From positions 3,286,001 through 3,350,000 of the forward strand of contig JAFEKR010000005.1 in the NCBI GenBank assembly GCA_019022495.1: a DNA stretch of 64,000 nucleotides, given 5' to 3'. Below are positions 20,997 through 34,229 of the stretch, piece by piece. A model generated the notes under the pieces. It saw only the letters and a program-made list of their open reading frames with translations, had not been told where the DNA came from and did not search any database. How positions within the stretch are numbered: position 1 is the first letter of the stretch; every line of letters starts with the position of its first letter. This DNA comes from Epichloe hybrida. Taxonomy: Eukaryota > Ascomycota > Sordariomycetes > Hypocreales > Clavicipitaceae. The position numbers and the translations under genes were made by a program.

Positions 20997-21503
20997 AGAT
21001 GAGCATGAACTAGAGCGGCAAGAGAGAGACGAGTCGCCCCAACAAGTCAGATGGCAAAGAAGACTCCCGTGGGCAATGTGGTGGATTCCATTACATACGT
21101 GTTATCCTCCGTCCGTGACGAATGTCTTCATCCTGGAAGCATCCTGGCTATCGGGCCTTGGCACACGGCACACGGGTCCACATGCAAGCGGCAAGTTGGA
21201 GAACAAGAAGAAGAGAAGGAAGATGCGGAGTCGGGAGAAAATCGACGTGAAAACGGGGGTGGATTTCCTGAGAGCAAGAAAAGAAGCGAGTTTCGTTGGC
21301 TCCGCCGCTCCGCCGCTCCGCCACCATCGGTCATCAAGGAATGAGGTTCAAACCTGCTGTCACCTGCTGTGTTCTCGTGTCGTTGGTTCCGCCCCTGCGA
21401 GTTGAAATTGTCGATTAGCTGGCACGTCGCAGAAATTCGCAATGGGCGACTGATTCAGAGGGCCGGGGAATCCCCCCATCGCAATGGTGTTTACATGTAC
21501 TTA
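20997..21503. other. Intergenic region left of the second transposon block
   Basis: Probable promoter of the membrane protein gene on the minus strand. No gene is supported. Composition turns sharply AT-rich after about 21600. Confidence 0.5.
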
Positions 21504-21598
21504 CAGTGGGTCCCGGTGTTTCCGAAGCAGCAGCAACGGCGACTCTGGTGGAAATTCTTGCTGGTCCCGGACCCTTCGGAATTAATGGGACCCGACTG
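21504..21598. mobile_element. Fold-back MITE remnant, copy 1 (CAGTGGGTCCC ends)
   Basis: Begins CAGTGGGTCCC after TA and ends GGGACCCGACTG, with TTCCGAAG and CTTCGGAAT forming the inner part of the inverted repeat. The middle word gcagcagcaacggcgactc is shared with the copy at 58327-58404. This copy carries an extra ctggtcccggaccc near the middle. TA targets and CAGT ends suggest a Tc1/mariner (pogo/Fot1-like) derivative. The right flank reads CA instead of TA. Confidence 0.7.
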
Positions 21599-21788
21599 CA
21601 GCTGTAAAATTATCCAGGGGTTAGACTGTACAATAATCCGTACGGCCCCTGAAATATTCAAATCTATATGCCCCAGTTATTCGTCCCTCGCTAATAGATG
21701 ATATAGCCCTTGTATTATTTTAGAGAGTAACAAGGAAAATATACAGGGTATATAGCGCCACAAAAGAGTATATATTTTCCTATGTAAA

Positions 21789-22021
21789 TGTTGGAATCCC
21801 GCCGCAAGCGCTCAACCGCATGCAGGCAACTTGGACACTAGGACTCACCTAACTAGTTACTTTTCTAGACCTTTAGTAGATACATAGTATAGTTTATATA
21901 GGCAGATTACACACCCTATAGTATAGGTACTTAGTTATTTAAATAGTAGTCCGCGCCCTCTTATAGGGTTAGGTAACTTAATCTATACCTTTATTTCTAA
22001 TCCTTACTACTTAGTCTAATA
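21789..22021 (+). repeat. 5' LTR of copia copy B
   Basis: 233 bp, tgttggaatccc to gtctaata. It matches the 3' LTR over its full length and is more TA-rich in its right half. Confidence 0.92.
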
Positions 22022-25000
22022 TAGTAGTAATTACTTAGTATTCATAATATAAAGACCTTTCTTTCTAATTAATACCTTTATTAAGTCAATTCTAATTAAT
22101 TAATCGTCAAATTTAGTACATCCTAGTAAGAGAATAGGGTTTAATTATAATCATTAATATTATAATTAGGTAACCCCTAGTAGCAAGGAAGATTTACATA
22201 GGTTAAAGTTTAATAAATTATAATAATAATAACATAGGATATTATTAAGATATCTAAGGAAACTAATACTACTTAAGGCTATAAGCTAGTAGTTAAGCTA
22301 TAGGAACCCTATTATTAGGACCTATAGTTTAAGATAATAAAGGTAAGAGCTATTAAAGATAGGATTTAGGTTTTTATTAATCCTAATTTAATAATAACTC
22401 TTAACTACTTACCTAAGCCACTAATCCTAATAGGAAAAGGGACTCTAGTAACAAGAAGAGTAGTAATTATAGCTTTAACCGCTTTACTAGAAAACTAGAC
22501 TAAAGGGCCTTAAATACACTTAAGAACATTAATATCTAGAGTTATAAGCAATTAGTAGTAACCTTAAGAAAGCTCTCCTCCTATAAGTATTACTCCTATT
22601 ATTAACTTAACTAAAGAGGGATACTTTAAATACCCTTAATAACTAGATAATACTAAGAATAGCGCTTAGTATATAGTTCTTAATAGATAATATTAAGTGT
22701 TTAATAGTTAGTATTAGAGTCTATTAAAGACTATAAGAGAATACTATAATTAGTTTATTATAACAATTAGAAATAAGTATAAGCAAATAATCCTATAGTA
22801 TATCTTACTTTATAAGAAGCTTAGAGAGCTTATAAGAAATATAATACCCTTAAATAGAATAATTAGGCATTACACTAAGGTTAACTTTAATAAAGTTATT
22901 AAGCATAGCCTAGTAAAGGTTAACATTAATAAATAGCTTGCTAATGTGTTAATTAGCTATAATTAATGTTTTTAAGTAAATTACTTAATCACAAAAGGTA
23001 ACTCTCTAATTAAGATGATTAATAATGCTATTAGCACCTAATTCCCTTTAATTTCGGCTTAAATTAATTTACTAATCTTTACCGCTAAGATTAAGGGTAA
23101 AACCCTTAATTTCTACTCTATAATTATAAGAATTAGGTATTTAATTAAAGCCTAGGGAAGGTCTTAAAGTAAATCTAGAGAATCTTTTAGAGTAAAGCTA
23201 ACTCTTAATAGTTAGACTAAAGAAGATCTTAATAAGGGAGATAAGAAGCTACTTTATATTTATTATAATAAGTATAAGGCTGAGAAGTTAAAGGACTCTT
23301 AGAAGAACTATTAAACACTTTACCTACCTAAGAATTAGACTATTAAGAAAGATTAATTAAAAAAGGCAAAAGAAGTGATAAACTAATAATCTAACGATGT
23401 TAAAAAGGCCTATAACACATGGCTTAAGGAGCATAACATAAAGGAAGCCAAGGAAGCAAAGGAAAGCAAGCCAGAGGGTAATACTGCCTTTGTTACTACA
23501 GAGCTATCTTTAGAGGCTTTTTATACCTAAGGGCGCTTACAAGTAATACTTAACAGTAGTACTTTAGTACATATCTTTAATAATAAACGCTAGTTTATTA
23601 ACCTAGATTATAGTAATTAACTAAGTATCTAAGCTAGGTATAAAGTCACTAAGGCTTATAGCATTAGCATAGCCTAGATTAAATTAATAAACAGCCAGAC
23701 CCTTACATTATTAAACACGCAGTATTAACTAACTTTCTTTACAAACCTTATATTACTTTAGTTACTTATAGCAAAAGGCATAAGGTAGGATAATCTCATA
23801 GGGATTATCACAGACCTAGCAAGAGGTAATTATAAGATCTTTTTAACTATAACCCTTAGTACTTAACTATATATTAAAGGGGATAGCCCTAATAAGGCTT
23901 TTGCTATTAGAAGGGACTCTTATAACCTAAAACCCCTAATAGCTATAAAAGCAAACCTTTAGCACATAAGAATAGCTTATCTAGGCGAAGATATAATAGA
24001 TTAAGTGCTTTAAAAGGTTCACGTACTAACAAAAGAATATAGCAAGGGTAAATATAAGATTTGCTATATAGCTAAGGCGCAGAGGCAGATATCACAAGTG
24101 CTACAGACGGATTCCCTACCCTTAGGACCTCTTCAGGTTATAACCTATAACCTCTTTGCTTAATTATAGGGCTATAATAAGGATTGTTACATTACTCTCT
24201 TTACTTATAGGACAATAAGCCTCCGCTATATCTTTATAATTCTAATAAAAACTAAAATTACATCTTACTTTAATTAATTAGAAGCGCACTATATAAGGAC
24301 CTTTAGAATCCATATTATAGTTATTATTACTAATAGGGAAACTACCTTCTAGACTAAGAAGCAAGAGGCAGAGGTCACTAATAGAGGCATTATCATTAGA
24401 AAATCCAGTCTGGCTTATCCACATTAAAATAGGCATGCTAAGCGGTCTAGGGGGGTAATAATAAGAGTTATAATAACTCTAATAACCTAAGCAGGCTTTC
24501 TAGAGAATCTTTAGCCTATAGCTACGGAAGTAGCTATTTATATCCTTAATTACACGCCTAGAAAGTCTCTAGATTAGCTCTTACTATATTAAGCTTTAAA
24601 TAAATAGCTACAAAAGAACAAGCTTTAATAGAATTATTTACTAGAGAAGCCAGAAGCTTTATTAAATTATCTTTAAGCTTTTAGTTATAAAGCTTTTATA
24701 ATAACACAGGATAGGCTTAGGAAGACAGGTCTAAAGCTATTATAAAGAGCTTACATTAGTTATTTAGCTAGTTATATCTCTTCCACCTAATATCTAATTT
24801 AGGTACTAACAATATAAAGGAATTATTAGTTCTTATTAAGCTATATTACCTTTAATAAGTTAATCTTCTACGCTTAAGAAAAGGACCTTTTAATTAAGAA
24901 AAAAGAGCCTAAAAAACACCTCCTTTAAGAGCTTATAAAAGACTTTAAGGTTAATAATGCAGATATAAGATATCCTTAAGATATAGGGTACCTATAGGCA

Positions 25001-25982
25001 TAAGACTCCCTTCCTCTAATCCATTAGTAAGGAGATTAACACAATTGCGATTAACTAAATAATAAAGAAAAGGGAAAAGGAACTTAGGAATTAACTCTCC
25101 TAACTCCTCCGAATTCACCTAGCTATTAACCGGATTTTTCGGATTATAAACTAATAAATATTAATAGTCTGTTAAATCCTTCTAAAATAGATTATAAAGA
25201 TAAAGATCTAGGTATTCCTAATATTAATAAAGATAACCTTCTTAAAGCTTTCGCTACTGCCTTTACCCTAGGAGCTAAGAGCAAAGAAAAGCCTTATATA
25301 TTAAGACTTCCTTTACCTCTTACTTATTATAATTATTTAGCTAGGCACCCTAAAGAAAAGGTATTTATTAAAATAAGAGATAAAGAGTATAATAAAGTTA
25401 TTAATAATAAGGTTACTATTAAAGTTAGTAGATCAGAAGTTCCTTCATATATTAAGGTCTTAGGACTTACTTAGGTATTTGCTTATAAATTAGATTAATT
25501 AGGCTACCTTATAAGGCATAAGGCTTAATTATGTGTGCTTAGGAATTAGTAAGCAAAAGAGAACCTTTCTATAAGAGCTGCTATATTAGCAGGCATTATA
25601 TTTAGGCTCCTTATAGTAATTCTATGCTACTTTAACCTTAAAGCTTATTAGTATAACTTTATTATAGCTTTCCTAAACTTAAAGCTAGATAAAGAGGTGT
25701 ATTATAAGATACCGCTAGGTTATAGGGATGAATAAGCTTACTTAAAGCTCTTAAGCACTATTTATAAGCTATATAGAGCTCCCCTTCTTTAGATAAAGGA
25801 ATTGATTAAATAGTTAGTAAGTAAAGGATTTATATAGATCTTTAAAGATGTTTATGTGTTTATTAAGGACAGATTGATTATTTTCTTTTATGTTAATGAC
25901 CTTGTGGCCTTATTTACAAAGGGAAAGTCAGCTCTTTATAATAAATTTAGAGAGAGACTCTTTAAAAGATATAATATTAAGG
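22022..25982 (+). pseudogene. Copia copy B gag-pol remnant, 5' part
   Basis: Reading through stops, a gag-like region is followed by a degenerate zinc-knuckle-like stretch near 23255-23310. A protease-like stretch with the pattern STLVHIFNNK lies near 23560. Pre-integrase and integrase follow (near 23960-24600). Reverse transcriptase comes near 25460-25980, including a YVNDLV box equivalent to the catalytic YVDD. The frame is broken by dozens of TAA/TAG codons. The reverse transcriptase is cut at 25982 by the nested element and resumes at 32791. Confidence 0.8.
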
Positions 25983-26292
25983 TGTTGGAACAAAGGTGAT
26001 ATCAATCGCGCGTCGCAGCCGCAATTACCCGGCAGAAGCTCGGGCCGCGCGCGGACCCCACACGTGACCTATAACCTAGCACGTTAATTGGCTAGGAAAT
26101 ATGAGGACACAAACGCATAACCCCTTTTTCCTTTATGTATTATAACTTCTAGCTTTTTACCTCTCTTTTTATAATAACTTAATTAATTATGACAACAGAC
26201 AACGTAGCCTAAAATAGATAATTAATAACAATACTATTCTTCGGGCTTACGACTGTATTATATATTAAATTTAATACCCTATGAATCTAACA
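25983..26292 (+). repeat. 5' LTR of the nested copia element
   Basis: 310 bp. The first 110 bp remain GC-rich (a run of cgcgcgtcgcagccgc and ggccgcgcgcggacc), showing that CpG-rich parts resisted the CpA-directed mutation seen elsewhere. Confidence 0.92.
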
Positions 26293-29200
26293 CTAATTAG
26301 TAGTTACCTTCATAGATAACTACGTAGTCTTTAAACACCGTAGATTAGTAAGGTTAATTAGAAGAGGTAGCTTATCTAATAATAACTTGCCCTATAAAAT
26401 AGGAGGGCCACGTTTAATAATAAGTTATGCTAACAGAAAGGTATAATATAGCTCTCTTCTTACTTTAGTATTAATATCTATATTTATATAGACTCTAAAA
26501 TAATAAAGAAAGGTTTAATACTAGTAGCTAAGCTATCCCCTTGTCTTTCTTTATTATACATTCTATTATATATTTAAAGTTAACCGCCTTACCTTGCGAT
26601 CCTTTATATCTAAAACATGTTATATAATCATAGTTATACTACTTTTTTTTCTTATATTATAAGATCTGCCTCCTTTAATTAATTATAATATTAGATATAG
26701 CTAGACTATCTAGGACCTCTAGTTAATTCAGAGTTCCTAGCAAGACTAATAGCTATAATAATACTATGGAAGGCGTTAAAACAGGAGATAATAATAAATA
26801 CCTTAATAAAGGAAAAACCCTTGTTTACACTAACCTATACCCCTATATCTCTATAAGGCTTTAATAATATATTATAGAAGAACTACTCTAATAAATAGGA
26901 AGTTCTAAATATAAAGAGATAAAAATACCTAAGGAAATTAGTCTTTATATCCTTATAACGACTAAGTAATATAAGGAGTAAGGGTTATTTAGAAGAACAC
27001 TATTCTCTAAATTTAGTAATAACTTCTATAGATAGTTAAGGGATAAGTTTGCGGAAGGGAGAGACCTTTTATAAAATAGACTTTAAGATTATCTCCTTTA
27101 TAATAGAGTGTATATAACTATTAGAAAAGGCACTAAGATAGTAAATAACCTTAAAGAAGTAGTAAACTAAGAAGAATTCTAATTTTAGACTTTTAAAGAA
27201 ATTAAAGAGGCTAGGAAGAAGTATATAGGCTTCTAAAAGAACTTACAAAATAAAGAGTTCTTCTATAATTTACTAGATAATAGTAATATTAGAACTAGGT
27301 AACCTACCCTATTACCTTATTTATTAGTATAATTACTATTAAAATGATTAATAAGCTAGACTCCCCTAGGAAAACTAAGTTAATCCCCTCTAGGAAGGCC
27401 TAGTTAATCTCCCTTAAGAAGGTTAATTAACCTAGAGTTAAGACTACTTAAGGATGCTATTTACGAGTATTTGTAGGTAACTCCCTTACTTATACCTTTA
27501 CTAGAGGTAAGTTAGTAGTATTACCCTAGTAACACTACTAATAATACCCTTAAGTAGGAGAGTTACTAATAGAGGTAACCTATGCTATCTAGGGCTAGTA
27601 GTGCCCTTATTAGTATAGCTTAAAGAGCTATAATTCCTCCTTCCTAATATAAGGAAAAGGAGGATTAGAGGGAATAATAAGCCCTAAGGGTGCTACTTAT
27701 AAAGCCACCCTCTTACTTCCTAAAGACCTTACTACCCCTTCTATAAATATAAAGGGAAATACCTAGAGAACCCTTATAGACCTAGAGACCTTTACTAAAG
27801 TAGATTATTAACCTATTTAAGGTATACCCTAAAGAGTAACTTTATAGTACTAATAACTATAATATCCTTAAATTAAAGCTTTAAATATTCTATAGAAAGT
27901 GTGAGTTACTTAATATCTAGCCTAAATAAGCTAGTTATGCTTTTAAGGTTATACTTAAAGGCAAAGTACTATAATACTATATAGACTACCTCTCTAAACC
28001 TAGATAACTATAAGATCTCCTTATGCTTATTAGCTATATAAGAGAATAATTTAAAACTAAGGATATATAGTAAAGATATTTGCTAGAGTAAAATAACACT
28101 TCCCTACAAGGAATAGTAAATAATAACCTAACTAAGTTAATAATTAAATGCTTTAATAAACTTATAGAAAGACTAGCTATCTTATAATAAGTAGTGCCTA
28201 AAGTAAGCTAAACTAAAAAGGTACTCTATAATTAACTTATTAGAGCTTATTATAGTATTCTAAAGTGTAAAGGAGTGATTATAGATTTGCTAGACAGACT
28301 ATAAGAGTTCTATAAATAGATTAGAATAACCCTTTGCCTTATTAAGGAAGAGAAAAAAAACTATTAATAGTTCCTAACTAAAACTATAACCCTAGAGTAA
28401 TTCTAGACTAACTAAAGATATAATAGGAATAGAAAAGAGACCTAATATCCCTTAAAACTATAGGGAAGAGGAGGTACTCCCTGTATAAAGAAGTGCTATA
28501 TATATAGTAAGGAAGGATGCTAGTTATCTAGGCACCCTAAAGAGGACTATAAGAAGGCGTTTTAATGCTTTAAGAACTACTACCTTATAGATCTAACTAA
28601 TGACTTGTATTATTTGTTTCTCACATGGTACAAAGGAGACCATAAGTCTCTAGCCCTTATTAATAATAAAATCGCTTAGTATATAAAGAGCATTAGATTT
28701 AATAATAGCCCTAATAATACAGATAGGCTAGTACTTATAAGCTTCTTTACTTATAGAACCTAGATTAATAGCAAAAGAATAGTTTAATTCCTAATAAGGT
28801 AAGTAGCTTATCATAGTCTAAGCAAAGAAAACCCCTTTTAGTAGGAACTTATAAATAAAGCCCTAGTAATATTTATATTAGAAAATTGCTATTCCTATGC
28901 GATATTCTAAGGGATTATGCCTAATACAGGAGCCGCAAAGTTCTCTATAGCAAGGCACCCTTAATTTCTTACTTTATAATATTAGATACCTATATTATAA
29001 CTTAATAAATTAACAGAGAAAAAGGCATTAGTTAGATTTAGCGCGGGAGACCTAATTATTACGCTTAGAGTAGCTAATATACCTACTCCCTTTAGAAATA
29101 TCCTCTTTTAGGTTATCCCTATAAACACTCTATTTCTCTTATTCCTTAATAATATAGACTATCTAAAGATTAACTTTAATATCTCTAAGAACACGCTATA

Positions 29201-32200
29201 ATAAGGAAACATTAAAGTGCCTATTATATGTAAATAGGGCTACGCCTAGATACTTCTTATATAGAAAGAAGAAGTAGTTACTTAGAGCTACCTTATAGAA
29301 GGTAAGCTATAGTAATTACACTACTGCTTTAGATATCTATTAATCTAACGTTTACATAAGGTTCTTTGTAAATTAGGGCATAACATTAATATTAAAGCTA
29401 TTAGGGAGCTAATAAGAATTTACTACTAATGCTAAATACACGTAGATAGCCCTAATTACTTTAAGTTTACCCTTAAGGATAAGTGTAGCTTTAATTATAA
29501 AGTAATAGTAAATATCTTTTACCTAGATAGTAACCGCCCTACACTTTACGCTATAGATATAGCTATAGCGTTTAACATAGCAAAATTCCTTAATAATATC
29601 TCTATAAAAATAACCTAGGAAGCCCTCTAAATATACTAGATTAATACTTACCTAGGCCCCCTAGACTTTATTATTATAGACGCTAGAATAAACTTCTATA
29701 GTAATAAATTTAGATAATTTATAGCTTTAATGTTAATTTTAATTAAGGAAGTCCCTATTAAGGTATACTATAGTATAGGGAAGGTTAAAAGGTATTATAA
29801 GCTGCTCTAAAGAGCCTATAATATAATTAGACGTAAATACCCTATAACGCTAGAACCTATTACCCTTTAAATAGTAATTAAGGCCCTAAATAACACCGTA
29901 AGCCCTAATAGCCTTATCCTAACCCTCCTTATCTTTAGAGCCTACCTATGTATAATAAATAAGTCCTTACTATTACCTAATATTATATAATATATAATTA
30001 TAGTATAGAAGGCTACTAAAGAGATTAAGAGACTTTATGCTATCTAGAAGGTTAATAAGGCCCTTACTAAACATAATAGCCTAGATACCTTAAAGACCCT
30101 TAGCTTACCGCTTAGATTAAAGGTTAAGGTCTAGTAAGAAGGTAAGGGATAGGCAGGTCTATATAAGCTACTAGTAATTACTAGAGAAAGCTATATACTT
30201 AATATACCTAGAGGCCTAAAGACCTTTAGGTTAATATCTATTAAGCCTTACTATAATAATCCTAGTATAGAGAAGATAGTAAAGCCTAGTAAAGAGGAAG
30301 GAGAAAAAGGGTAAGAGGCTTATAATAAGAACATAGTGCTACTAATACTATTAAAGCAAGGATGTAAAAGGCTACGGAAGAACCCTCCTATAATGCCTTA
30401 AGGTGCTAATACCTTCCTATTAGTAAAAGAATATAGCAACCTAGCTCTTATAATTAAGCTACGTAAGGAAGGAATTATTAAGACCCCTAGTAAACCTTTT
30501 AAGCTATTAATAAAAGTAGAAATTAACGCTCTGATTAAGTAAGGTATATTTAAATTTATTATATTTAATAAGGAAGAATATAGTGAAATTCGAATCTTTA
30601 ATTCCTAGATTATTAATAAGATTAAGGGTAAGATAATGAAACCCTATAAAAAGTCACGCCTTATGATCTAAGGGTATAAGGATAAAGGGAAATAAGCTAT
30701 TCTCACATAGGCCCTAATAATTTAACACGCGAGCTAACGTCTTATCCTCGTAATAGCCCCGTTAGTAAGATTAAGGAAATTCCTTATCTAGCTAAGAGAT
30801 ATCTATTAGGCTTATGTATAGGCCTGTATATTACTAGAGCAGCTAATCCTAGCGCGCTTACTAATTTAGATATAGCATCTTTACCTACCTAGTATAATCT
30901 TAAGGGTTATAAAACCCCTTTACAAGCTTATAGAGGTAGGAATACACTAGTGGGTTATGTATTATAAGCATTATAAAGAGAACCTCTAGATAGAAACCTC
31001 TATATATAATCCCTACCTACTTATAACTATAAAGGAAAGCCCTAACTTTACCTATATTAGAATATAAACTAATAATATAATTAGCCTCTTAGATAAGAAG
31101 TTCTCTAAGAAGGAAAAGACCTAGCTTACTGTAGTAGGCTTTAACGTAAAGCTAAAGCAATTCCTAACTTAGGACTACCCTCTTATGTTTAATAGTGGCA
31201 TTATCTTGCTAGAGAATAATACTATTAAGATCTAGTGGAAAGGGCAAAGTAATAAGTTAGAGTTAGTTCTAATAACTAACTTAAAGCATAAATATATTAA
31301 GCAGAGGGCCTAAGGCACTTACATTGCCTTAATTTGCTAACTAGAGGCTTGCTTTAACCTATCTATTACTATATAACACTAGGAGCTAACCCTAGAGAAT
31401 ATAAAAGCCCTTAATTACCGCCTAAAGTAGTAGATAGATTACCTAGAGAGAGGTCTAATGTTTATTCTAATTAACCTTAAGAAGGCAAAGCTCTTTGCCT
31501 TTATAAATAGATTCTTTACTAATAACTAGAACCTATTCTTATAACTAGGATATATACTTATCCTAGTAAATAAAGACTATACTAATAGTAAGTTTATAAT
31601 TAAAGGCAATATTATATACTTTAGCTTAATAAAGAGCAAGAGAGTTATATAAAGTATGCTTACCTTAGAAGTCTATAGTATAGTAGCTAGTATTAATATA
31701 GCTTACGTAATTATAACCACCCTAAACTTAGTTACTAACTAACTAAAGCTCCTAAAGATCCTAGTTATTATATATATAGATTCATACTCCTTATATAAGT
31801 GCCTTATTAAGCTTAGTATAATAAAGGAGAAACGCCTAATAATCAATATTATAGCCCTTTAATAGTTATATAAACGCTAAGAACTCTACAAGATCTAATA
31901 GATTAATAGAGAGAATAACCTAGCTAATGCCTTTATAAAGGCATTACCTAATAAGGCCCTTAAGAGCTTTATCTTAACTAACTAGATAACTATCTAGATA
32001 GAGGGATAGGTTACTTATATATAACACACGCGTGGTAAGAGGAAAAGGTAATCCTCTAGGAGGGTAGCTATAGGGATAAGATAGTAATACATAGGGGATT
32101 TACGCCCCTGTAGTTAATATCCCTAGTGGCTATAACTACGCTAGCCTACTAGGCTCTCCTAGTAGACTATAGAAATTAATAGTAATGTGTAAGAGAATAA

Positions 32201-32480
32201 AGGTATTACTAAGGAGGAGGAAGATATTATATACACGCTATAGTGTAGTATATGTGTTGTTTTAAGGAAGGAAGGGATTCGGAAGGACTTACTTATCCTT
32301 ATATAGGCTTATAGGCTAAGCGAGATTGTTATTTCCCTTTTATTAGCAACTATATACCTAGATAGGCTATAAGTTCTTTTCTTTATATCCCCTATTAATT
32401 ATATTCTTAATTTGTCTTTCTTTTTATTTCTGCGATTAATATCACGCGTTAATAATTATGTTAAAAGAGAGAAGTTCTAG
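26293..32480 (+). pseudogene. Gag-pol remnant of the nested copia element
   Basis: Read through stops, a gag region is followed near 28480-28550 by a CCHC-type knuckle pattern (KKCYIYSKEGC then SRHP). Protease- and integrase-like parts follow to about 30100. Reverse transcriptase lies near 30500-31300 (including an IRI-TNNIISL stretch equivalent to the YVDD box region). The RNase H tail near 31830-31960 reads KEKRLIINIIAL and later INRENNLANAFIKALPNKAL. Stops of the TAG/TAA kind occur every few codons, so it is inactive. Confidence 0.8.
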
Positions 32481-32790
32481 TATTAGAACAAAGGTAATAT
32501 TAATTACGCATCGTAGCCGCAATTACCTAGCAGAAGCTTAGGCTACGCGCAGACCCCACACGTGACCTATAACCTAGCATGTTAATTAGCTAGGAAATGT
32601 AGGGATATAAACGCGTAACCCCTTTTTCCTTTATATATTATAACTTCTAGCTTTTTACCTCTTTTTTTATAATAACTTAATCAATTATAACAACAGACAA
32701 CGTAGCCTAGAATACATAATCGATGATGATACTATTCTTCGGGCTCACGACTGTATTACACATTGAATTCAATACCCTGTGAATCTAACA
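32481..32790 (+). repeat. 3' LTR of the nested copia element
   Basis: 310 bp. The first half is more mutated than in the 5' LTR, while the last 100 bp are less mutated (for example attcttcgggctcacgac). Directly followed by the duplicate taagg. Confidence 0.92.
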
Positions 32791-33773
32791 TAAGGACCTT
32801 AGCGAATTACAATAGTTCTTAGGGGTTAAAATCATTAGAGATTGCGAAAATCAATGATTATGGCTTAATCAGAAGTCCTATTAGAATAAAGCCGCGATTA
32901 AATTTAACATTAAAGTCCTAGAACGGAAGCTAATAGCACTAATAACTACTATTCCACTTAATCCCTTTAAAGGTAATGTTAATCTAAGGGATTTAAAGAG
33001 ATATTAATCCCTAGTTAGTACTTTACTATATCCTATAATTATTATATAGCTAGATATTACCTTTATAGCATTATAACTATTATAGCACCTTTAACACCTA
33101 GGACCTTAGCATATAGAAGCTATAAAAAAGGCTCTGGAGTATGGTTACGCATAGGAAGATCTCTTAATTAAATTTAATAGTAATAACCCTAAACTTAAAG
33201 CGTATAGTAATGCTTCCTTTGCTAATAATCTAGTTATAAGAAGAAGCTTATAGGGTTATATTATAAAGCTCTTTAGAGATCCTATACTCTTTAAAGTAGG
33301 AAGATAAGAGACTATAATAACCTCTTCTATAGAAGTAAAGCTTCTAGTGCTATTATATTATAGCAAAGAGCTAATTACCTTTAAATAATTATATTAGGAA
33401 GTTAGATTATATCTTAGAGATAATACCCTTAAGATTAAATATAATAATATGTAGATAATTTATCTCCTTAAGGAAGAATTTATTAAGCTTATAATATAAC
33501 TATACTATGTTAATATCTATTATTACTAGCTTTATTAAGAGGTAATAAAAGAAATAATTACTAATAGCCTTACAAAGCTACTAATAGGAAAAGTATTTAT
33601 AGATTTCAGATAGGCACTAGGGCTTATATAGTTACTAGATTAAATGCTTAGTACTAACCTAAAAGAGCAGGAATTACTAGAAGACCCTGCTATAATTAAT
33701 AATAATTAGATTATTATAGAGATTTAATTGAATTATCACAGGATGCCTTAATTATAGGCCTCCTAGGGGGATA
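32791..33773 (+). pseudogene. Copia copy B pol remnant, 3' part
   Basis: Continuation of the reverse transcriptase and RNase H split at 25982. It aligns with about 5975-6999 of copy A, with many stops, and ends in the tcctaggggga tract just before the 3' LTR. Copy A has an extra stretch (about 6729-6765) that copy B lacks. Confidence 0.8.
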
Positions 33774-34006
33774 TGTTAGAATCCCGCCGTAAGCGCTTAA
33801 CCACATGCAGGCAACTTAGACACTAGGACTTACCTAACTAGTTACTTTTCTAGACCTTTAGTAGATATATAGTATAGTTTATATAGGCAGATTACACACC
33901 CTATGGTACAGGTACTTAGTTATTTAAATAGTAGTCCGCGCCCTCTTACAGGGTTGGGCAACTCAATCCACACCTTCATTTCTGATCCTTGCTGCTCGGT
34001 CCAACA
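33774..34006 (+). repeat. 3' LTR of copia copy B
   Basis: 233 bp, tgttagaatccc to cggtccaaca, followed by gtaaa. Its right 60 bp are nearly unmutated, as in the 3' LTR of copy A. Confidence 0.92.
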
Positions 34007-34011
34007 GTAAA

Positions 34012-34062
34012 TTAGTAGTACTATCGTATCTCCTTACATAGGCGTCCTAAGCCTTGTGGAGT
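34012..34062. repeat. Inverted repeat arm left of the minisatellite
   Basis: Contains tatctccttacataggcgtcc and gccttgtgg. The reverse complement of these words, in the same order, is found at 35660-35705 (ccacaaggctt, gacgcctaaggagata). The arms bracket the minisatellite. They may be ends of an older element that was later hit by copia copy B. Confidence 0.6.
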
Positions 34063-34229
34063 CACGTCAGCTAGGGTCTGTATCCAATTGGACAGAAGTA
34101 AATTAGAGGTATATTCGCTTGTGTACAAGACCCTTATGGCTGCCCGAATTTATCGGCATCATAGGCGCAGGGAAAGCTCGGTATCCGCCCGGGCTAACTA
34201 TTATCCACTTCTGTTTTTTTCTATCTAAC

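Larger units (their letters stand above)
25983..32790 (+). mobile_element. Second Ty1/copia family, nested in copy B
   Basis: LTRs of 310 bp (25983-26292 and 32481-32790) that differ from the other families. The 5' LTR begins TGTTGGAACAAAGG and the 3' LTR has the mutated form TATTAGAACAAAGG. Both end AATCTAACA. The 5-bp duplication taagg (25978-25982 and 32791-32795) marks the insertion into the reverse transcriptase of copy B. Total length is 6.8 kb, longer than copy B. Confidence 0.93.
21789..34006 (+). mobile_element. Ty1/copia LTR retrotransposon, copy B, complete but interrupted
   Basis: LTRs of 233 bp (21789-22021 and 33774-34006), each beginning TGTT(G/A)GAATCCC. The whole is flanked by the 5-bp duplication gtaaa (21784-21788 and 34007-34011). 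Without the nested element at 25983-32790 it is about 5.4 kb, a normal copia length. Domain order is gag, protease, integrase, reverse transcriptase, RNase H. All frames carry many stops of the RIP type. It shares its sequence with copy A at 1-7232. Confidence 0.93.

Noticed and set aside
21335..21365. tRNA B-box-like word (ggttcaaacc)
   Set aside because: No A box, no acceptor-stem pairing and no T run at the proper distances.
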